DNA from: Mycolicibacterium aubagnense
GTDB lineage: Bacteria; Actinomycetota; Actinomycetes; Mycobacteriales; Mycobacteriaceae
Assembly (NCBI RefSeq): GCF_010730955.1
Contig: NZ_AP022577.1
Location: 2,666,001-2,730,000 of the forward strand
Length of the DNA stretch: 64,000 bases
Direction: 5' to 3'
The translations under genes were made by a program, and so were the position numbers. Numbering within the stretch: position 1 is the stretch's first letter; each line of letters begins with the position of its first letter. The notes under the pieces were generated by a model. The model ran no database searches, was not told the DNA's origin, and saw only the letters and a program-made list of their open reading frames with translations. Of this stretch, positions 1 to 9,691 are shown piece after piece.

Positions 1-487
1 CGACCGTCACACCGGCCGCCTTGGGCGATACGACGACCACACCGCTGTCGGTGGTGACCAGCAGCCATTGCGCCATTTCGGCATACGGCACACCGATTTT
101 GGTGCCGTTGAGCTTGCCGCCGGTGTAACTGGTCGACGGCTTCTCCGGCAGCTGGTTGCCGGCCTCGTTGAGGGCGGCGGAGACCACCGCGCCCGCCGCG
201 ACGCCCGCCAGGTACCGGTCCTGCTGTGCGTCGGTGGCCAGGTCGACCAGCGGCACCAGAGCGAGCCCGATGGTGGCCAGCGCCGGTCCGGTGGTGCCGC
301 GCCGGCCGATCTCGGTCAGCGCGGTGGCCGCCTCCAGCAGTCCCAGCCCGTCACCGCCCAGGCGGTCCGGCACCGCAAGCGCCGCGACGCCACCGGAAAC
401 CAGTGCGTCCCAAGTGTTTTCCCGCTCGAGCACAGATGTCACCACATCGGCGACAGCCTGCTGCTCCGGGCTCGGTGTGAAATCCAC
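1..487 (-). CDS. fadE28: Acyl-CoA dehydrogenase FadE28 (ChsE1-type subunit), 5' part only
   Basis: The gene runs off the left edge; the first 162 codons are visible. It starts with GTG (VDFTPSPEQQ), 6 nt after a strong AAGGAGG at 494-500. The N-terminal acyl-CoA dehydrogenase helical domain is followed by the start of the middle beta domain. The product of the family member next to cyp125 in M. tuberculosis pairs with FadE29 as an alpha2beta2 dehydrogenase that desaturates the three-carbon cholesterol side-chain CoA ester. The assignment rests on the sequence type plus position directly downstream of cyp125 on the same strand (53-nt gap), as in the conserved fadE29-fadE28-cyp125 order. The C-terminal half and fadE29 lie outside the window. 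Confidence 0.88.
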   Translation of the reverse strand, partial: MDFTPSPEQQAVADVVTSVLERENTWDALVSGGVAALAVPDRLGGDGLGLLEAATALTEIGRRGTTGPALATIGLALVPLVDLATDAQQDRYLAGVAAGAVVSAALNEAGNQLPEKPSTSYTGGKLNGTKIGVPYAEMAQWLLVTTDSGVVVVSPKAAGVTV

Positions 488-540
488 CCGAATCCTCCTT
501 GATTCGTGTTACCGGGCTACTCGCTCAGTTGTCGTCAGGC

Positions 541-1833
541 TCAGGCCTGATTTGCCGGCTCGCCGGCGACGGCCGAAATTGCCGGCTCGCCGGCGACCGG
601 GCACTTGCCCGTGTAATCAACCTGCCAGTGCTTGATGCCGTTGAGCCAGCCCGACATCAGCCGCTCGGGCTCACCGATCGAGGCCAGGTCCGGCATGTGG
701 TCGGCGATCGCGTTGAACATCAGGTTGATGGTCATGCGCGCCAGGTTGGCGCCGATGCAGTAGTGCGCACCGGTGCCACCGAAACCGACATGCTGGTTCG
801 GCGTCCGCATGATGTTGAAGGTGTGCGGGTTCTCGAACACCGCTTCGTCGAAGTTGGCCGAGCGGTAGGACATGACGACGCGCTCACCCTTCTTGATCTT
901 CACGCCGCCGAGCTCCACGTCCTCGAGTGCAGTGCGCTGGAACGCGGAAACCGGTGTGGCCCAACGGACGATCTCGTCCGCGGCACTCTCCGGGCGCTCC
1001 TTCTTGTACAGCTCCCACTGCTCAGGGTTCTGCGCGAAGGCGATCATGCCGTGGGTGATGGAGTTACGGGTGGTCTCATTGCCGGCCACCGCGAGCATCA
1101 CCACGAAGAAACCGAATTCATCGTCCGAGAGCTTCTCGCCCTCGATATCGGCCTGCACCAGCTGGGTGACGATGTCGTCGGTCGGGTTCTTCGAGCGCTC
1201 CGCGGCCATGCCCATGGCGTAGCTGATCAGCTCGAACGACGATGCCGCCGGATCGATGTGCGCGTACTCCGGGTCTTCACCGGCCGTCATCTCGTTGGAC
1301 CAGTTGAACAGCTTGTCGCGGTCTTCCTGCGGCACGCCGAGCAGACCGGCGATGGCCTGCAGCGGCAGCTCGCACGAGACCTGCTCGACGAAGTCGCCGG
1401 TGCCGGAAGCGGCCGCGGTCTCGGCGATCTTCTGGGCGCGCTCGCTCAGCTCGGCCTGCAGCCGGCCGATGGCACGCGGGGTGAAACCGCGCGAGATGAT
1501 CTTGCGCAGCCGGGTGTGCTGCGGGGCGTCCATGTTGAGCAGCACCGCGCGCTGCACGTCGACGGCATCGCGGGTCATGGCCTGCGGCCACACCGGAATC
1601 GCACCGTCGGGCGCGCTGCCGAAGATATCGTTGCGCTTCGAGACCTCTTTGACGTCCTCGTAGCGGGTGACGAGCCAGTACCCCTTGTCGCCGAAGCCAC
1701 CGGTGCCACCGGGCACGTCCACCCAGTGCACCGGCTCGGAACGACGCAGCTCCGCCAACTCTTCAACGGGCAGGCCTTGGAGGTTGAGGTTCGCGTCCAG
1801 CAAGTCGAAATCGGACGGGATCGGGCAGGGCAT
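541..1833 (-). CDS. cyp125: Steroid C26/C27 monooxygenase CYP125
   Basis: A 430-residue cytochrome P450 that oxidises the terminal side-chain methyl of cholesterol/cholestenone, the first step of side-chain degradation. Visible signatures are the I-helix AGNETTRN at about 250-257, the ExxR pair EIVR at 287-290, and the heme loop GFGGTGAHYCIG with the thiolate Cys at 359. The chosen start (MPCPIPSDF) follows AAGGAGA by about 5 nt; an upstream in-frame ATG at 1881 has no comparable ribosome site. The gene is divergent from fadA5 with a KstR box between, and is followed by fadE28. The last residues contain a duplicated AVAGEPA-like peptide encoded by a 19-bp direct repeat, which looks strain-specific. 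Confidence 0.95.
   Translation of the reverse strand: MPCPIPSDFDLLDANLNLQGLPVEELAELRRSEPVHWVDVPGGTGGFGDKGYWLVTRYEDVKEVSKRNDIFGSAPDGAIPVWPQAMTRDAVDVQRAVLLNMDAPQHTRLRKIISRGFTPRAIGRLQAELSERAQKIAETAAASGTGDFVEQVSCELPLQAIAGLLGVPQEDRDKLFNWSNEMTAGEDPEYAHIDPAASSFELISYAMGMAAERSKNPTDDIVTQLVQADIEGEKLSDDEFGFFVVMLAVAGNETTRNSITHGMIAFAQNPEQWELYKKERPESAADEIVRWATPVSAFQRTALEDVELGGVKIKKGERVVMSYRSANFDEAVFENPHTFNIMRTPNQHVGFGGTGAHYCIGANLARMTINLMFNAIADHMPDLASIGEPERLMSGWLNGIKHWQVDYTGKCPVAGEPAISAVAGEPANQA
552..597. repeat. 19-bp direct repeat in the 3' end of cyp125
   Basis: The string ttgccggctcgccggcgac occurs at 552-570 and again at 579-597. The copies start 27 bp apart, so the reading frame is kept and the peptide VAGEPA is duplicated at the C terminus. 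This is consistent with replication slippage. Confidence 0.8.
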
Positions 1834-1966
1834 GGTGTCTCCTTGGGGAATCCAACGCCTCAGAACAAGGTTCCGAGACAAATCCTTCTAGTTCGGCGTT
1901 GCGACCATTGAAACACGCCTTCACCGCAGAGAAAAGGCACGTCCTGATCGTTGCTTGTCAGAGTAA

Positions 1967-1980
1967 TGAAACGTGTTCTA
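1967..1980. promoter_or_regulatory. KstR operator between cyp125 and fadA5
   Basis: TGAAACGTGTTCTA fits the known KstR consensus TnnAACnnGTTnnA at every fixed position. It ends 10 nt before the fadA5 ATG, so it probably overlaps the fadA5 promoter/start region. The same 157-bp gap holds the cyp125 promoter. KstR represses this regulon until a cholesterol-derived CoA thioester is present. Confidence 0.85.
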
Positions 1981-1981
1981 G

Positions 1982-3142
<1,161 letters not shown>

Positions 3143-3158
3143 GAGCGGGGTCGCCAAT

Positions 3159-3653
3159 ATGGCCGAAGGGCAGCTGAACGCCAAGCAGATCAAGGCACTG
3201 AACTCGAAGGCGATGCTCGTCGGCTTCAAGTGGATGTCGCGGATCAACACCTGGGCGTTTCGTGCCACCGACGGCCGGTTGGGCGCCAAGTGGCGTCTCG
3301 GCTCCAAGCCGGTCGCCACCCCGCCCCCGGTCGGCATCTTGACCACCATCGGACGCAAGTCGGGCGAGCCCCGCGACAGCCCGCTGCTCTACCTGCGCGA
3401 AGGCGACCGGATCGTCGTCGTCGCATCCCAGGGCGGCCGCAGCACCCACCCGATGTGGTACCTCAACCTGGTCGCCAACCCGAAGGTGAAGTTCCAGGTT
3501 CGCGGCGAAACGCTGCAGCTGACCGCCCGAGAAGCCACCGACGCCGAACGGGACGAGTACTGGCCGAAGCTCGACGCCATGTACCCCGACTTCGTCGACT
3601 ACCGCTCGTACACCGAGCGGAAGATTCCGATCATTTTCCTCGATCCGGCCTGA
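3159..3653 (+). CDS. ddn: Deazaflavin (F420)-dependent nitroreductase family protein, Ddn-like
   Basis: A 164-residue split-barrel protein of the DDN/AclJ family, which uses reduced cofactor F420. In M. tuberculosis the homologue at this position is a quinone reductase that also activates nitroimidazole prodrugs. Family features are the GRKSGEPRDSPLLYL segment, the ASQGGRSTHPMWYLNL cofactor-contact segment and a C-terminal YxERKIPIIFL strand. It sits 16 nt after fadA5, probably in the same transcript, and is followed by a strong terminator. Whether it acts on a steroid quinone or is only co-located is unknown. Confidence 0.85.
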   Translation: MAEGQLNAKQIKALNSKAMLVGFKWMSRINTWAFRATDGRLGAKWRLGSKPVATPPPVGILTTIGRKSGEPRDSPLLYLREGDRIVVVASQGGRSTHPMWYLNLVANPKVKFQVRGETLQLTAREATDAERDEYWPKLDAMYPDFVDYRSYTERKIPIIFLDPA

Positions 3654-3663
3654 TCACAGGCTG

Positions 3664-3705
3664 AAAAGCTCCCCTGGAACGCGCGTCTTACCAGGGGAGC
3701 TTTTT
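3664..3705 (+). terminator. Rho-independent terminator after fadA5-ddn
   Basis: Perfect 14-bp inverted repeat (3664-3677 with 3691-3704), 13-nt loop, ending in a T run. It lies 10 nt after the ddn stop. Confidence 0.88.
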
Positions 3706-3828
3706 CGTGCGCGAGAAAGTCGCACCGGCGAATTCTCTCCGAATAATTGACGACGCAGACTAGACAGATTTGCAGATATGTACATAGCGTGGCGTGGCAC
3801 ACCTGCCGAGCAACAAATGGAGCCGTCT

Positions 3829-5229
3829 ATGTCATCAACGTTCCGTCGGGGGACTCCTCGCAGACGAACACTCACACGGGTACTGCAGGGGCTGGCCGTC
3901 CTGGTCACCGCCACCTTCATGTTCCTGACCTCGGCCTTTGCCGCGTGGGCCGCCAACAACATCACCATCACGTTTGTCCGGCACGGGGAGTCCGAAGGCA
4001 ACGTGTCGTGCTGCATCGACACCACGATTCCCGGCCCGAACCTGACCGCCAATGGCCAGGCCCAGGCGCAGGCCCGCGCCCAGCAACTGGCCAATGACGG
4101 CATCGCCTACGACGGGATTTACTACTCCGACATGGTGCGGACCCAGCAGACGGCCGCACCCTTCGAGACGCTGACCGGCCTGCCGCAGACCGAGCTGAAA
4201 GGCCTGCACGAAGTCCAGGCCGGCATCTACGAAGGTGCACCGCAGAACTCCGGATTCGAGCGCATCCTCTACGCGCTGCCGGCGTTGGCCTGGGCAGCCG
4301 GTCTCTACTTCGTGCCCATGCCCGGCTCGCCCGACCTGACCGGCGCCAACTTCCAGAGCCGGTACAACGGCGCGGTCCAGGACATCTACAACTCCGGTGA
4401 CCAGCACCCGGTGGCGTTCTCACACGGTCTGTCGATCATGGCGTGGACGCTGATGAACGTCGACAACCCGGACCTGAGCCTCCTGCTGGGCCACCCGTTG
4501 AACAACACCTCGGTCGTCACCGTCAACGGGAACCCGTCCGACGGCTGGACCCTGGTCAGTTGGGACGGCATGGCCGTCTCGCAGAACCCGGCGCTGCTCA
4601 CCAAGCTGTTCGTCGACACCCGCAACGTGATCACCGCGCCGCAGATGGCCGTATACAACGTCATTCAGGCCATCGGTACCCGGAACATCGCGACCATTGC
4701 CACAGCGATCAGGGACGGCGTCTTCGACACCGTCAAGACCGTCGCCAACTACCCGCTCGCCGTCGCCAAGAGCATCGTGAAGTCCGTCCAGACCGGCACC
4801 GTGTTCACGGCGGCGCCGCCGCCGGCACCCGCGCCGACGACCACCGCCGCGGTCGACTCGAAAGCCACTGTCGGCACTGCAAACACCGACACCGCCGACA
4901 AGCCGACGCTCGCCAAGCAGACGTCCACGCTCAAGCCTGCGGTCACCGGCACCAAGGACAAGACGGTCAAGGCCGTCGAAGCTACCAAGGTCGACGCCAC
5001 GAAGAACGTCGACACGAAGACCGGGGACGCAAAGGTCGGGGACACAAAGGGCGGGGACACAAAGGGCGGGGACGCGACAGCTACGGACACCAAAGCTGAC
5101 GACAAGGGCGCCGAAGGCACGGGCAGCAAGGCCACCAAGACAAAGAAGGACAAGACCGAAAAGGCTGACATGCCAAAGGTGGAGAAGCCGAAGAAAGACA
5201 AGGCCCCGAAGGCAGACGCCGCCAAGTAG
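3829..5229 (+). CDS. Exported histidine phosphatase superfamily protein with a long charged repetitive tail
   Basis: 466 residues from the preferred ATG (MSSTFRRGTPRRR), which has GGAG 6 nt upstream; an in-frame ATG at 3778 has no ribosome site. The twin-arginine-rich N terminus and hydrophobic LQGLAVLVTATFMFLTSAFA form a signal peptide or signal anchor, so the protein should act outside the cytoplasmic membrane. The catalytic RHG motif follows in ITFVRHGESEGN, with a later conserved His in FSHGLSIM. After the catalytic domain, about 150 residues are rich in Lys, Asp, Thr, Ala and Pro, including TKGGD repeats. The substrate cannot be told from sequence. The gene is not part of the conserved cholesterol order, stands alone between two terminators, and looks like an insertion between ddn and the SDR pair. 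Confidence 0.75.
   Translation: MSSTFRRGTPRRRTLTRVLQGLAVLVTATFMFLTSAFAAWAANNITITFVRHGESEGNVSCCIDTTIPGPNLTANGQAQAQARAQQLANDGIAYDGIYYSDMVRTQQTAAPFETLTGLPQTELKGLHEVQAGIYEGAPQNSGFERILYALPALAWAAGLYFVPMPGSPDLTGANFQSRYNGAVQDIYNSGDQHPVAFSHGLSIMAWTLMNVDNPDLSLLLGHPLNNTSVVTVNGNPSDGWTLVSWDGMAVSQNPALLTKLFVDTRNVITAPQMAVYNVIQAIGTRNIATIATAIRDGVFDTVKTVANYPLAVAKSIVKSVQTGTVFTAAPPPAPAPTTTAAVDSKATVGTANTDTADKPTLAKQTSTLKPAVTGTKDKTVKAVEATKVDATKNVDTKTGDAKVGDTKGGDTKGGDATATDTKADDKGAEGTGSKATKTKKDKTEKADMPKVEKPKKDKAPKADAAK
5023..5078 (+). repeat. Short tandem repeat encoding TKGGD units
   Basis: About three and a half copies of a 15-bp unit of the form ggggacacaaagggc (copies near 5023, 5038, 5053 and 5068) encode the acidic/basic pentapeptide repeats in the phosphatase tail. 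Confidence 0.75.
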
Positions 5230-5241
5230 CCGCATCAAAGA

Positions 5242-5276
5242 AGCTCCCCCAGAACGACTTATGTTCTGGGGGAGCT
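5242..5276 (+). terminator. Hairpin terminator after the histidine phosphatase gene
   Basis: Perfect 14-bp stem (5242-5255 with 5263-5276) and 7-nt loop, 12 nt after the stop codon. The T run is poor, but such hairpins are common mycobacterial terminators. Confidence 0.7.
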
Positions 5277-5315
5277 GAACGGAATCAGGGCCACACCGGG
5301 GTCGTTGTCGCTGGT

Positions 5316-6233
5316 ATGCCAACTGGAGTTGTGCTCGACCCCGACCGTAGTTCCGCCAATCATGTCGCTGCCGCGATCGACCAGGCCCGCCGCGCCTACA
5401 ACGCCGGCGTCCGCCAGTTGTGGATAGCCCAGCAGTTCGACCATGACGCCATCTCGCTGGCCGGATACGTCGGTGCCGCGGTGCCGGGCCTTGCCGTCGG
5501 CACCTTCGTCGTACCGATCAACCCGCGCCACCCGCTGACGCTCGCCTCCCAAGCGCTGACCGCCCAAGCTGCCACCGGCGGGAACTTCAGCCTCGGCCTC
5601 GGTTTGGGAGCGCATGCTCCCGAGCAGGTGGCCTTCGGGACCGCGTGGCCGAACACCATCGGCCGGCTGCGCGAACACCTGCAGATACTCCGATCGATCC
5701 TGGATACCGGCACCGTCGACTTCCACGGCGAAGAATTCACCGCCGCCCCGCAATGGCCGGTGACGGTCGCCGGCGGCACTCCCCTGCCGGTCTACGTCGC
5801 GGCCATGGGACCCAAGGCATTACGCGTGACGGGGGAACTGGCGGACGGCACGCTGCCTTATCTCGCAGGGCCGCGCACCATCGAGGAATTCATCGTGCCG
5901 ACCATCACCGCAGCAGCCACCGCGGCCGGCAGGCGCGCACCGAAGGTCATTGCCGCGGTACCCGTTCTGGTGACCGACGACGTCGATGAGGGCCGGGCCC
6001 GCGCCGCCGAGGCTCTCGAGTTCTACGCGACCATCCCGTCGTACGCGCGGGTGATCGAACGGGAGGGCGTGGACTCGATCATCGACCTCGCGGCGGTCGG
6101 TACCGCCGCCCAGGTATCTGCACACCTGCGCCGCTACCTCGCCGCGGGCGCGACAGATATCGTGCTCAGCCCCCTCGTGCGCACCGGCATCGCAGCGCTG
6201 GAACCGATCTGGGATGTCGCTGCGGCACTGTAG
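5316..6233 (+). CDS. LLM-class F420-dependent oxidoreductase
   Basis: A 305-residue luciferase-like TIM-barrel protein. The segments LWIAQQFDHDAISLAGYVG, GTFVVPINPRHPLTLASQA and FSLGLGLGAHAP are typical of mycobacterial F420-dependent LLM enzymes, which reduce or oxidise small molecules with F420. The ATG follows the upstream hairpin by 39 nt. The gene stands alone between two terminators and is not in the conserved cholesterol order. The substrate is unknown; being close to ddn could reflect shared F420 use or chance. Confidence 0.8.
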   Translation: MPTGVVLDPDRSSANHVAAAIDQARRAYNAGVRQLWIAQQFDHDAISLAGYVGAAVPGLAVGTFVVPINPRHPLTLASQALTAQAATGGNFSLGLGLGAHAPEQVAFGTAWPNTIGRLREHLQILRSILDTGTVDFHGEEFTAAPQWPVTVAGGTPLPVYVAAMGPKALRVTGELADGTLPYLAGPRTIEEFIVPTITAAATAAGRRAPKVIAAVPVLVTDDVDEGRARAAEALEFYATIPSYARVIEREGVDSIIDLAAVGTAAQVSAHLRRYLAAGATDIVLSPLVRTGIAALEPIWDVAAAL

Positions 6234-6241
6234 CCAGCCAA

Positions 6242-6282
6242 AAAAGTGCCCCCGCAACGTCATTCGTTGCGGGGGCATTTTT
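6242..6282. terminator. Bidirectional terminator between convergent genes
   Basis: A 13-bp perfect stem (6247-6259 with 6265-6277) and 5-nt loop, flanked by an A run on the left and a T run on the right. It can therefore terminate both the plus-strand LLM gene and the minus-strand SDR gene ending at 6296. Confidence 0.88.
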
Positions 6283-6295
6283 GGCGATCGTGCCG

Positions 6296-7201
6296 TTACG
6301 AGCCGTAAACCGGCACCGCCGGCCGCGCCTTGGCGAGCAGATCGGCGACCACCGGGCCCAGCTCGGCCGGGTCCCACTTGGCGCCCTTGTCGATCTCGGG
6401 GCCATGTGCCCAGCCCTCGGCGATGCGGATTTTGCCGCCCTCGAGTTCGAACATCTTGCCGGTGACCGCACGCGACTCGACGCTCCCCAGCCACACCACC
6501 AGCGGCGAGATGTTCTCCGCGGCCATGGTGTCGAAGGCGGCGTCCTGGGTAGCCATCATGTCGGCGAAGACGGTCTCGGTCATTCGGGTCCGAGCCGACG
6601 GCGCGATGGCGTTGGCGGTGACGCCGTAGCGGCCCATCTCGGCCGCGGCGACCAGCGTCAGCGCGGCGATGCCGGCCTTGGAGGCGCTGTAGGTGGCCTG
6701 GCCGACGCTGCCCTGCAGGCCGGCGCCCGAGCTGGTGTTGATGATGCGCGCATCGACGGTTTCGCCGGCCTTGGACTTCGCCCGCCAGTATGCGGCCGCG
6801 TGCTTCATGGTGGCGAAGTGCCCCTTGAGGTGCACCGCGGTCACGGCGTCGAATTCCTCTTCGGTGGCGTTGGCGAACATGCGGTCACGCACGATGCCGG
6901 CGTTGTTCACGAGAACGTGTAGGTCGCCATATGCATCAATGGCCTGCTGGATCAGGGCCGCGGCCTGGTTCCAGTCGGCGACGTTCGAGCCGTTGGCGAC
7001 GGCCTCGCCACCGGCCGCGACGATCTCGTCGACGACGTTCTGTGCGGCGCTGCCGCCACCGGCGGGCGAACCGTCCAGGCCGACTCCGATGTCGTTGACC
7101 ACGACGCGGGCACCTTCGGCGGCGAACGCGAGCGCGTGCTCACGCCCGATTCCGCCACCGGCACCCGTCACGATGACCACGCGGCCGTCGAGCAATCCCA
7201 T
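6296..7201 (-). CDS. Short-chain dehydrogenase/reductase, Rv3548c-like
   Basis: A 301-residue SDR. The N-terminal NAD(P) motif TGAGGGIG lies at about 12-19, followed by an NDIGVGLDGS stretch typical of the 17-beta-HSD type 4/hydroxyacyl-CoA dehydrogenase branch, NNAGIV, and the catalytic Tyr-Lys in TYSASKAG. It begins 11 nt after the stop of the next SDR gene, so the two form an operon divergent from echA20 across a KstR2 box. This matches Rv3548c-Rv3549c, members of the KstR2 regulon for ring C/D catabolism. The exact reaction is not established; oxidation of a hydroxyacyl-CoA ring intermediate is likely. Confidence 0.85.
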   Translation of the reverse strand: MGLLDGRVVIVTGAGGGIGREHALAFAAEGARVVVNDIGVGLDGSPAGGGSAAQNVVDEIVAAGGEAVANGSNVADWNQAAALIQQAIDAYGDLHVLVNNAGIVRDRMFANATEEEFDAVTAVHLKGHFATMKHAAAYWRAKSKAGETVDARIINTSSGAGLQGSVGQATYSASKAGIAALTLVAAAEMGRYGVTANAIAPSARTRMTETVFADMMATQDAAFDTMAAENISPLVVWLGSVESRAVTGKMFELEGGKIRIAEGWAHGPEIDKGAKWDPAELGPVVADLLAKARPAVPVYGS

Positions 7202-7212
7202 TGATATCTCCC

Positions 7213-7977
7213 TTATTTGTTGGCGCTGGACGTTTCCAGGTACTGCGGCGGCTCGCCACCGCCATGCACTTCGAGGGACGCACCGCTGACGTACGACGCG
7301 GCCTCGGAGGCCAAGAATGCTGCGGCCCAGCCGATGTCGGCCGGCTTGGCCAACCGCTTGAGTGGCACCGTCGCGGCCACGGCGGCGACCGACTCGGCGT
7401 CGCCGTAGAACAATTCGGACTGCTCGGTCTCGACCATGCCGACGATGATCGAGTTGACCCGGACCTTGGGCGACCATTCGACGGCGAGCGTCGTGGTCAG
7501 GCTGTCGACGCCGGCCTTGGCGGCGCCGTAGGCACCGGTGCCCGGGGTTGGGCGGTGCGCGCTGACGCTGGAAATGTTGACGATCACGCCGCCGGAGTCC
7601 TGCTGCTGCATCACGGCGTTCGCGTGGGTCGAAACCAGCAGCGGCGCAATGAGGTTGAGCTCGATGATCTTGGTGCTGAACTTGGCCGACGCATCAGCGG
7701 CCAGCGCGAACGGGGAACCACCGGCGTTGTTGACCACGATGTCCAGCCGGCCGTGCTTGGCGACGATGGCGTCGATCATGGCCTTGACCGCGGCGTCGTC
7801 ACGAACGTCGCAGGCATGGAACTCGTAGGGCAGCCCCTCCACCTCGCGCCGCGCGCAGGTGATCACGGTGGCGCCCTGCTCGGCGAACACCGCGCTGATG
7901 CCGGCTCCGACGCCGCGCACACCGCCGGTGACCAGCACCACGCGCCCGGCCAATTGCAGATTGATTCCAGCAGTCAC
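7213..7977 (-). CDS. Short-chain dehydrogenase/reductase, Rv3549c-like
   Basis: A 254-residue SDR starting at GTG (VTAGINLQLAGRVVLVTGG), 15 nt from the KstR2 box; upstream in-frame codons run through the operator, so this start is preferred. The cofactor loop is VTGGVRGVGAGI, then NNAGGS, with the catalytic Tyr-Lys in AYGAAKAG. It is the first gene of the two-SDR transcript that diverges from echA20. By position and type it corresponds to Rv3549c of the KstR2 regulon; its substrate is unproven. Confidence 0.85.
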   Translation of the reverse strand: MTAGINLQLAGRVVLVTGGVRGVGAGISAVFAEQGATVITCARREVEGLPYEFHACDVRDDAAVKAMIDAIVAKHGRLDIVVNNAGGSPFALAADASAKFSTKIIELNLIAPLLVSTHANAVMQQQDSGGVIVNISSVSAHRPTPGTGAYGAAKAGVDSLTTTLAVEWSPKVRVNSIIVGMVETEQSELFYGDAESVAAVAATVPLKRLAKPADIGWAAAFLASEAASYVSGASLEVHGGGEPPQYLETSSANK

Positions 7978-7992
7978 TGTGCTAGCGTACCA

Positions 7993-8006
7993 AGCAAGTG
8001 CTTGCT
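7993..8006. promoter_or_regulatory. KstR2 operator between the SDR pair and echA20
   Basis: AGCAAGTGCTTGCT matches the KstR2 consensus AnCAAGnnCTTGnT exactly. It lies 16 nt from the GTG of the minus-strand SDR and 28 nt from the ATG of echA20, so it can control both transcripts. KstR2 is released by HIP-CoA. Confidence 0.92.
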
Positions 8007-8034
8007 TAGGTACCCGTCCCCCAGGAAGTGACTG

Positions 8035-8790
8035 ATGACCATCACCACCAAGACAGTCGAACCGGGCATCGTCTCGGTCACCGTGAACTACCCGCCGGTC
8101 AACGCCATCCCGTCGGCAGGTTGGTTCGAATTGGCTGACCAGATCACCGCGGCCGGGCGCGACAAGAGCACCCACGTGGTGATCCTTCGTGCCGAGGGAC
8201 GCGGCTTCAACGCCGGCGTCGACATCAAGGAAATGCAGAACACCGAGGGCTTCGGCGCGCTGATCGACGCCAACCGCGGCTGCTACGAGGCGTTCCGCGC
8301 GGTATACGAATGCCAGGTCCCGGTCATCGCGGCGGTCAACGGCTTCTGCGTCGGTGGCGGCATCGGCCTGGTCGGCAACGCCGACGTCATCGTCGCGTCT
8401 GACGACGCCAAGTTCGGCCTGCCCGAGGTCGAGCGCGGCGCCCTGGGCGCGGCCACCCACCTGTCCCGCCTGGTCCCGCAGCACATGATGCGCCGGATGT
8501 TCTTCACCGCCGCCACGGTGCCCGCCTCGACACTGCAGCACTTCGGTTCGGTGCACGAGGTCGTCCCGCGCGAAGAGCTCGACGAGGCCGCGCTGCGCGT
8601 GGCCCGTGACATCGCCAGCAAGGACACCCGCGTCATCCGCGCCGCCAAGGAGGCGCTGAACTTCATCGACGTGCAGCCCGTCAACGCGCGCTACCGCATG
8701 GAGCAGGGCTTCACTTTCGAACTGAATCTGGCCGGCGTGTCCGACGAGCACCGCGACGAGTTCGCGGGGACCAACAAGGGAGCCAAATAG
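8035..8790 (+). CDS. echA20: Enoyl-CoA hydratase-family ring D hydrolase EchA20
   Basis: A 251-residue crotonase-fold protein. The oxyanion-hole segments are FNAGVDIKEM and GFCVGGGIGLVGNADVIVAS. The Rv3550 homologue opens ring D of the HIP-derived bicyclic CoA ester by hydrolysis of a carbon-carbon bond. The gene is the first of the KstR2-controlled echA20-ipdA-ipdB-ipdC run; ipdA starts 1 nt after its stop. Length and order match the tuberculosis operon. Confidence 0.92.
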   Translation: MTITTKTVEPGIVSVTVNYPPVNAIPSAGWFELADQITAAGRDKSTHVVILRAEGRGFNAGVDIKEMQNTEGFGALIDANRGCYEAFRAVYECQVPVIAAVNGFCVGGGIGLVGNADVIVASDDAKFGLPEVERGALGAATHLSRLVPQHMMRRMFFTAATVPASTLQHFGSVHEVVPREELDEAALRVARDIASKDTRVIRAAKEALNFIDVQPVNARYRMEQGFTFELNLAGVSDEHRDEFAGTNKGAK

Positions 8791-8791
8791 A

Positions 8792-9691
8792 ATGGCAGAC
8801 AAGACAACAACTCTCGAAGCCGCGGTCGCTGAGATCGAAAGCGGCATGACCATCGGTATCGGCGGCTGGGGCTCTCGACGCAAGCCGATGGCGTTCATCC
8901 GCGCGCTGCTGCGCACCGACGTCACCGACCTGACGGTGGTCACCTATGGCGGCCCCGACCTCGGATTGCTTTGTGCCGCAGGCAAGGTCAAGCGCGTCTA
9001 CTACGGCTTCGTGTCGCTGGACTCGCCGCCGTTCTACGACCCGTGGTTCGCCAAGGCCCGCACCTCGGGCGCCATCGAGGCCCGTGAGATGGACGAGGGC
9101 ATGCTGCGCTGCGGCCTGCAGGCTGCCGCACAACGTCTTCCATTCCTGCCCATCCGTGCCGGCCTCGGCAGCGACGTCCGCACCTTCTGGGGTGACGAGC
9201 TCAAGACCGTCACCTCGCCGTACGAAACCGACGGCGCGCACGAGGAACTCATCGCCATGCCGGCGCTGAACCTCGACGCCGCGTTCGTGCACATGAACCT
9301 GGGCGATGTGAAGGGCAATGCCGCCTACACCGGCATCGACCCCTACTTCGACGACCTGTTCCTGATGTCGGCCAAGCGCCGGCACCTGTCGGTCGAGAAG
9401 ATCGTCTCCACCGAAGAACTGGTGAAGTCCGTTGTGCCGCAGCAGCAGATCATCAACCGCATGATGGTCGACACGGTGGTCGAGGCTCCGAACGGCGCCC
9501 ACTTCACCACCAACGAGCCGGACTACCGGCGCGACGAGAAGTTCCAGCGTCACTACGCCGAGGCCGCCGGCTCGGAAGAGACGTGGGCCGAGTTCGTCAA
9601 GACCTACCTGTCCGGAACCGAAGCCGATTACCAGGCCGCGGTCCGTAAGTTTGCCGAGGCTCAAGCAGCCCAGAAGGAGGCCGCCAAGTGA
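8792..9691 (+). CDS. ipdA: COCHEA-CoA hydrolase subunit IpdA
   Basis: A 299-residue alpha subunit of the class I CoA-transferase fold. With IpdB it forms a hydrolase that opens steroid ring C of COCHEA-CoA. GGWGSRRKPMAFIRALL near the N terminus is the family signature of the glycine loop. Translation is probably coupled: it starts 1 nt after echA20, and its last codons overlap ipdB by 4 nt (GTGA). Confidence 0.93.
   Translation: MADKTTTLEAAVAEIESGMTIGIGGWGSRRKPMAFIRALLRTDVTDLTVVTYGGPDLGLLCAAGKVKRVYYGFVSLDSPPFYDPWFAKARTSGAIEAREMDEGMLRCGLQAAAQRLPFLPIRAGLGSDVRTFWGDELKTVTSPYETDGAHEELIAMPALNLDAAFVHMNLGDVKGNAAYTGIDPYFDDLFLMSAKRRHLSVEKIVSTEELVKSVVPQQQIINRMMVDTVVEAPNGAHFTTNEPDYRRDEKFQRHYAEAAGSEETWAEFVKTYLSGTEADYQAAVRKFAEAQAAQKEAAK

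Noticed and set aside
1863..1873. GAACAAGGTTC as a second KstR box near cyp125
   Set aside because: Three bases separate AAC and GTT instead of two, so it does not fit the KstR spacing; the box at 1967-1980 fits fully.
499..1911. 470-codon plus-strand frame opposite cyp125
   Set aside because: The minus strand encodes a complete P450 with heme and I-helix motifs; the plus frame has no domain signature.
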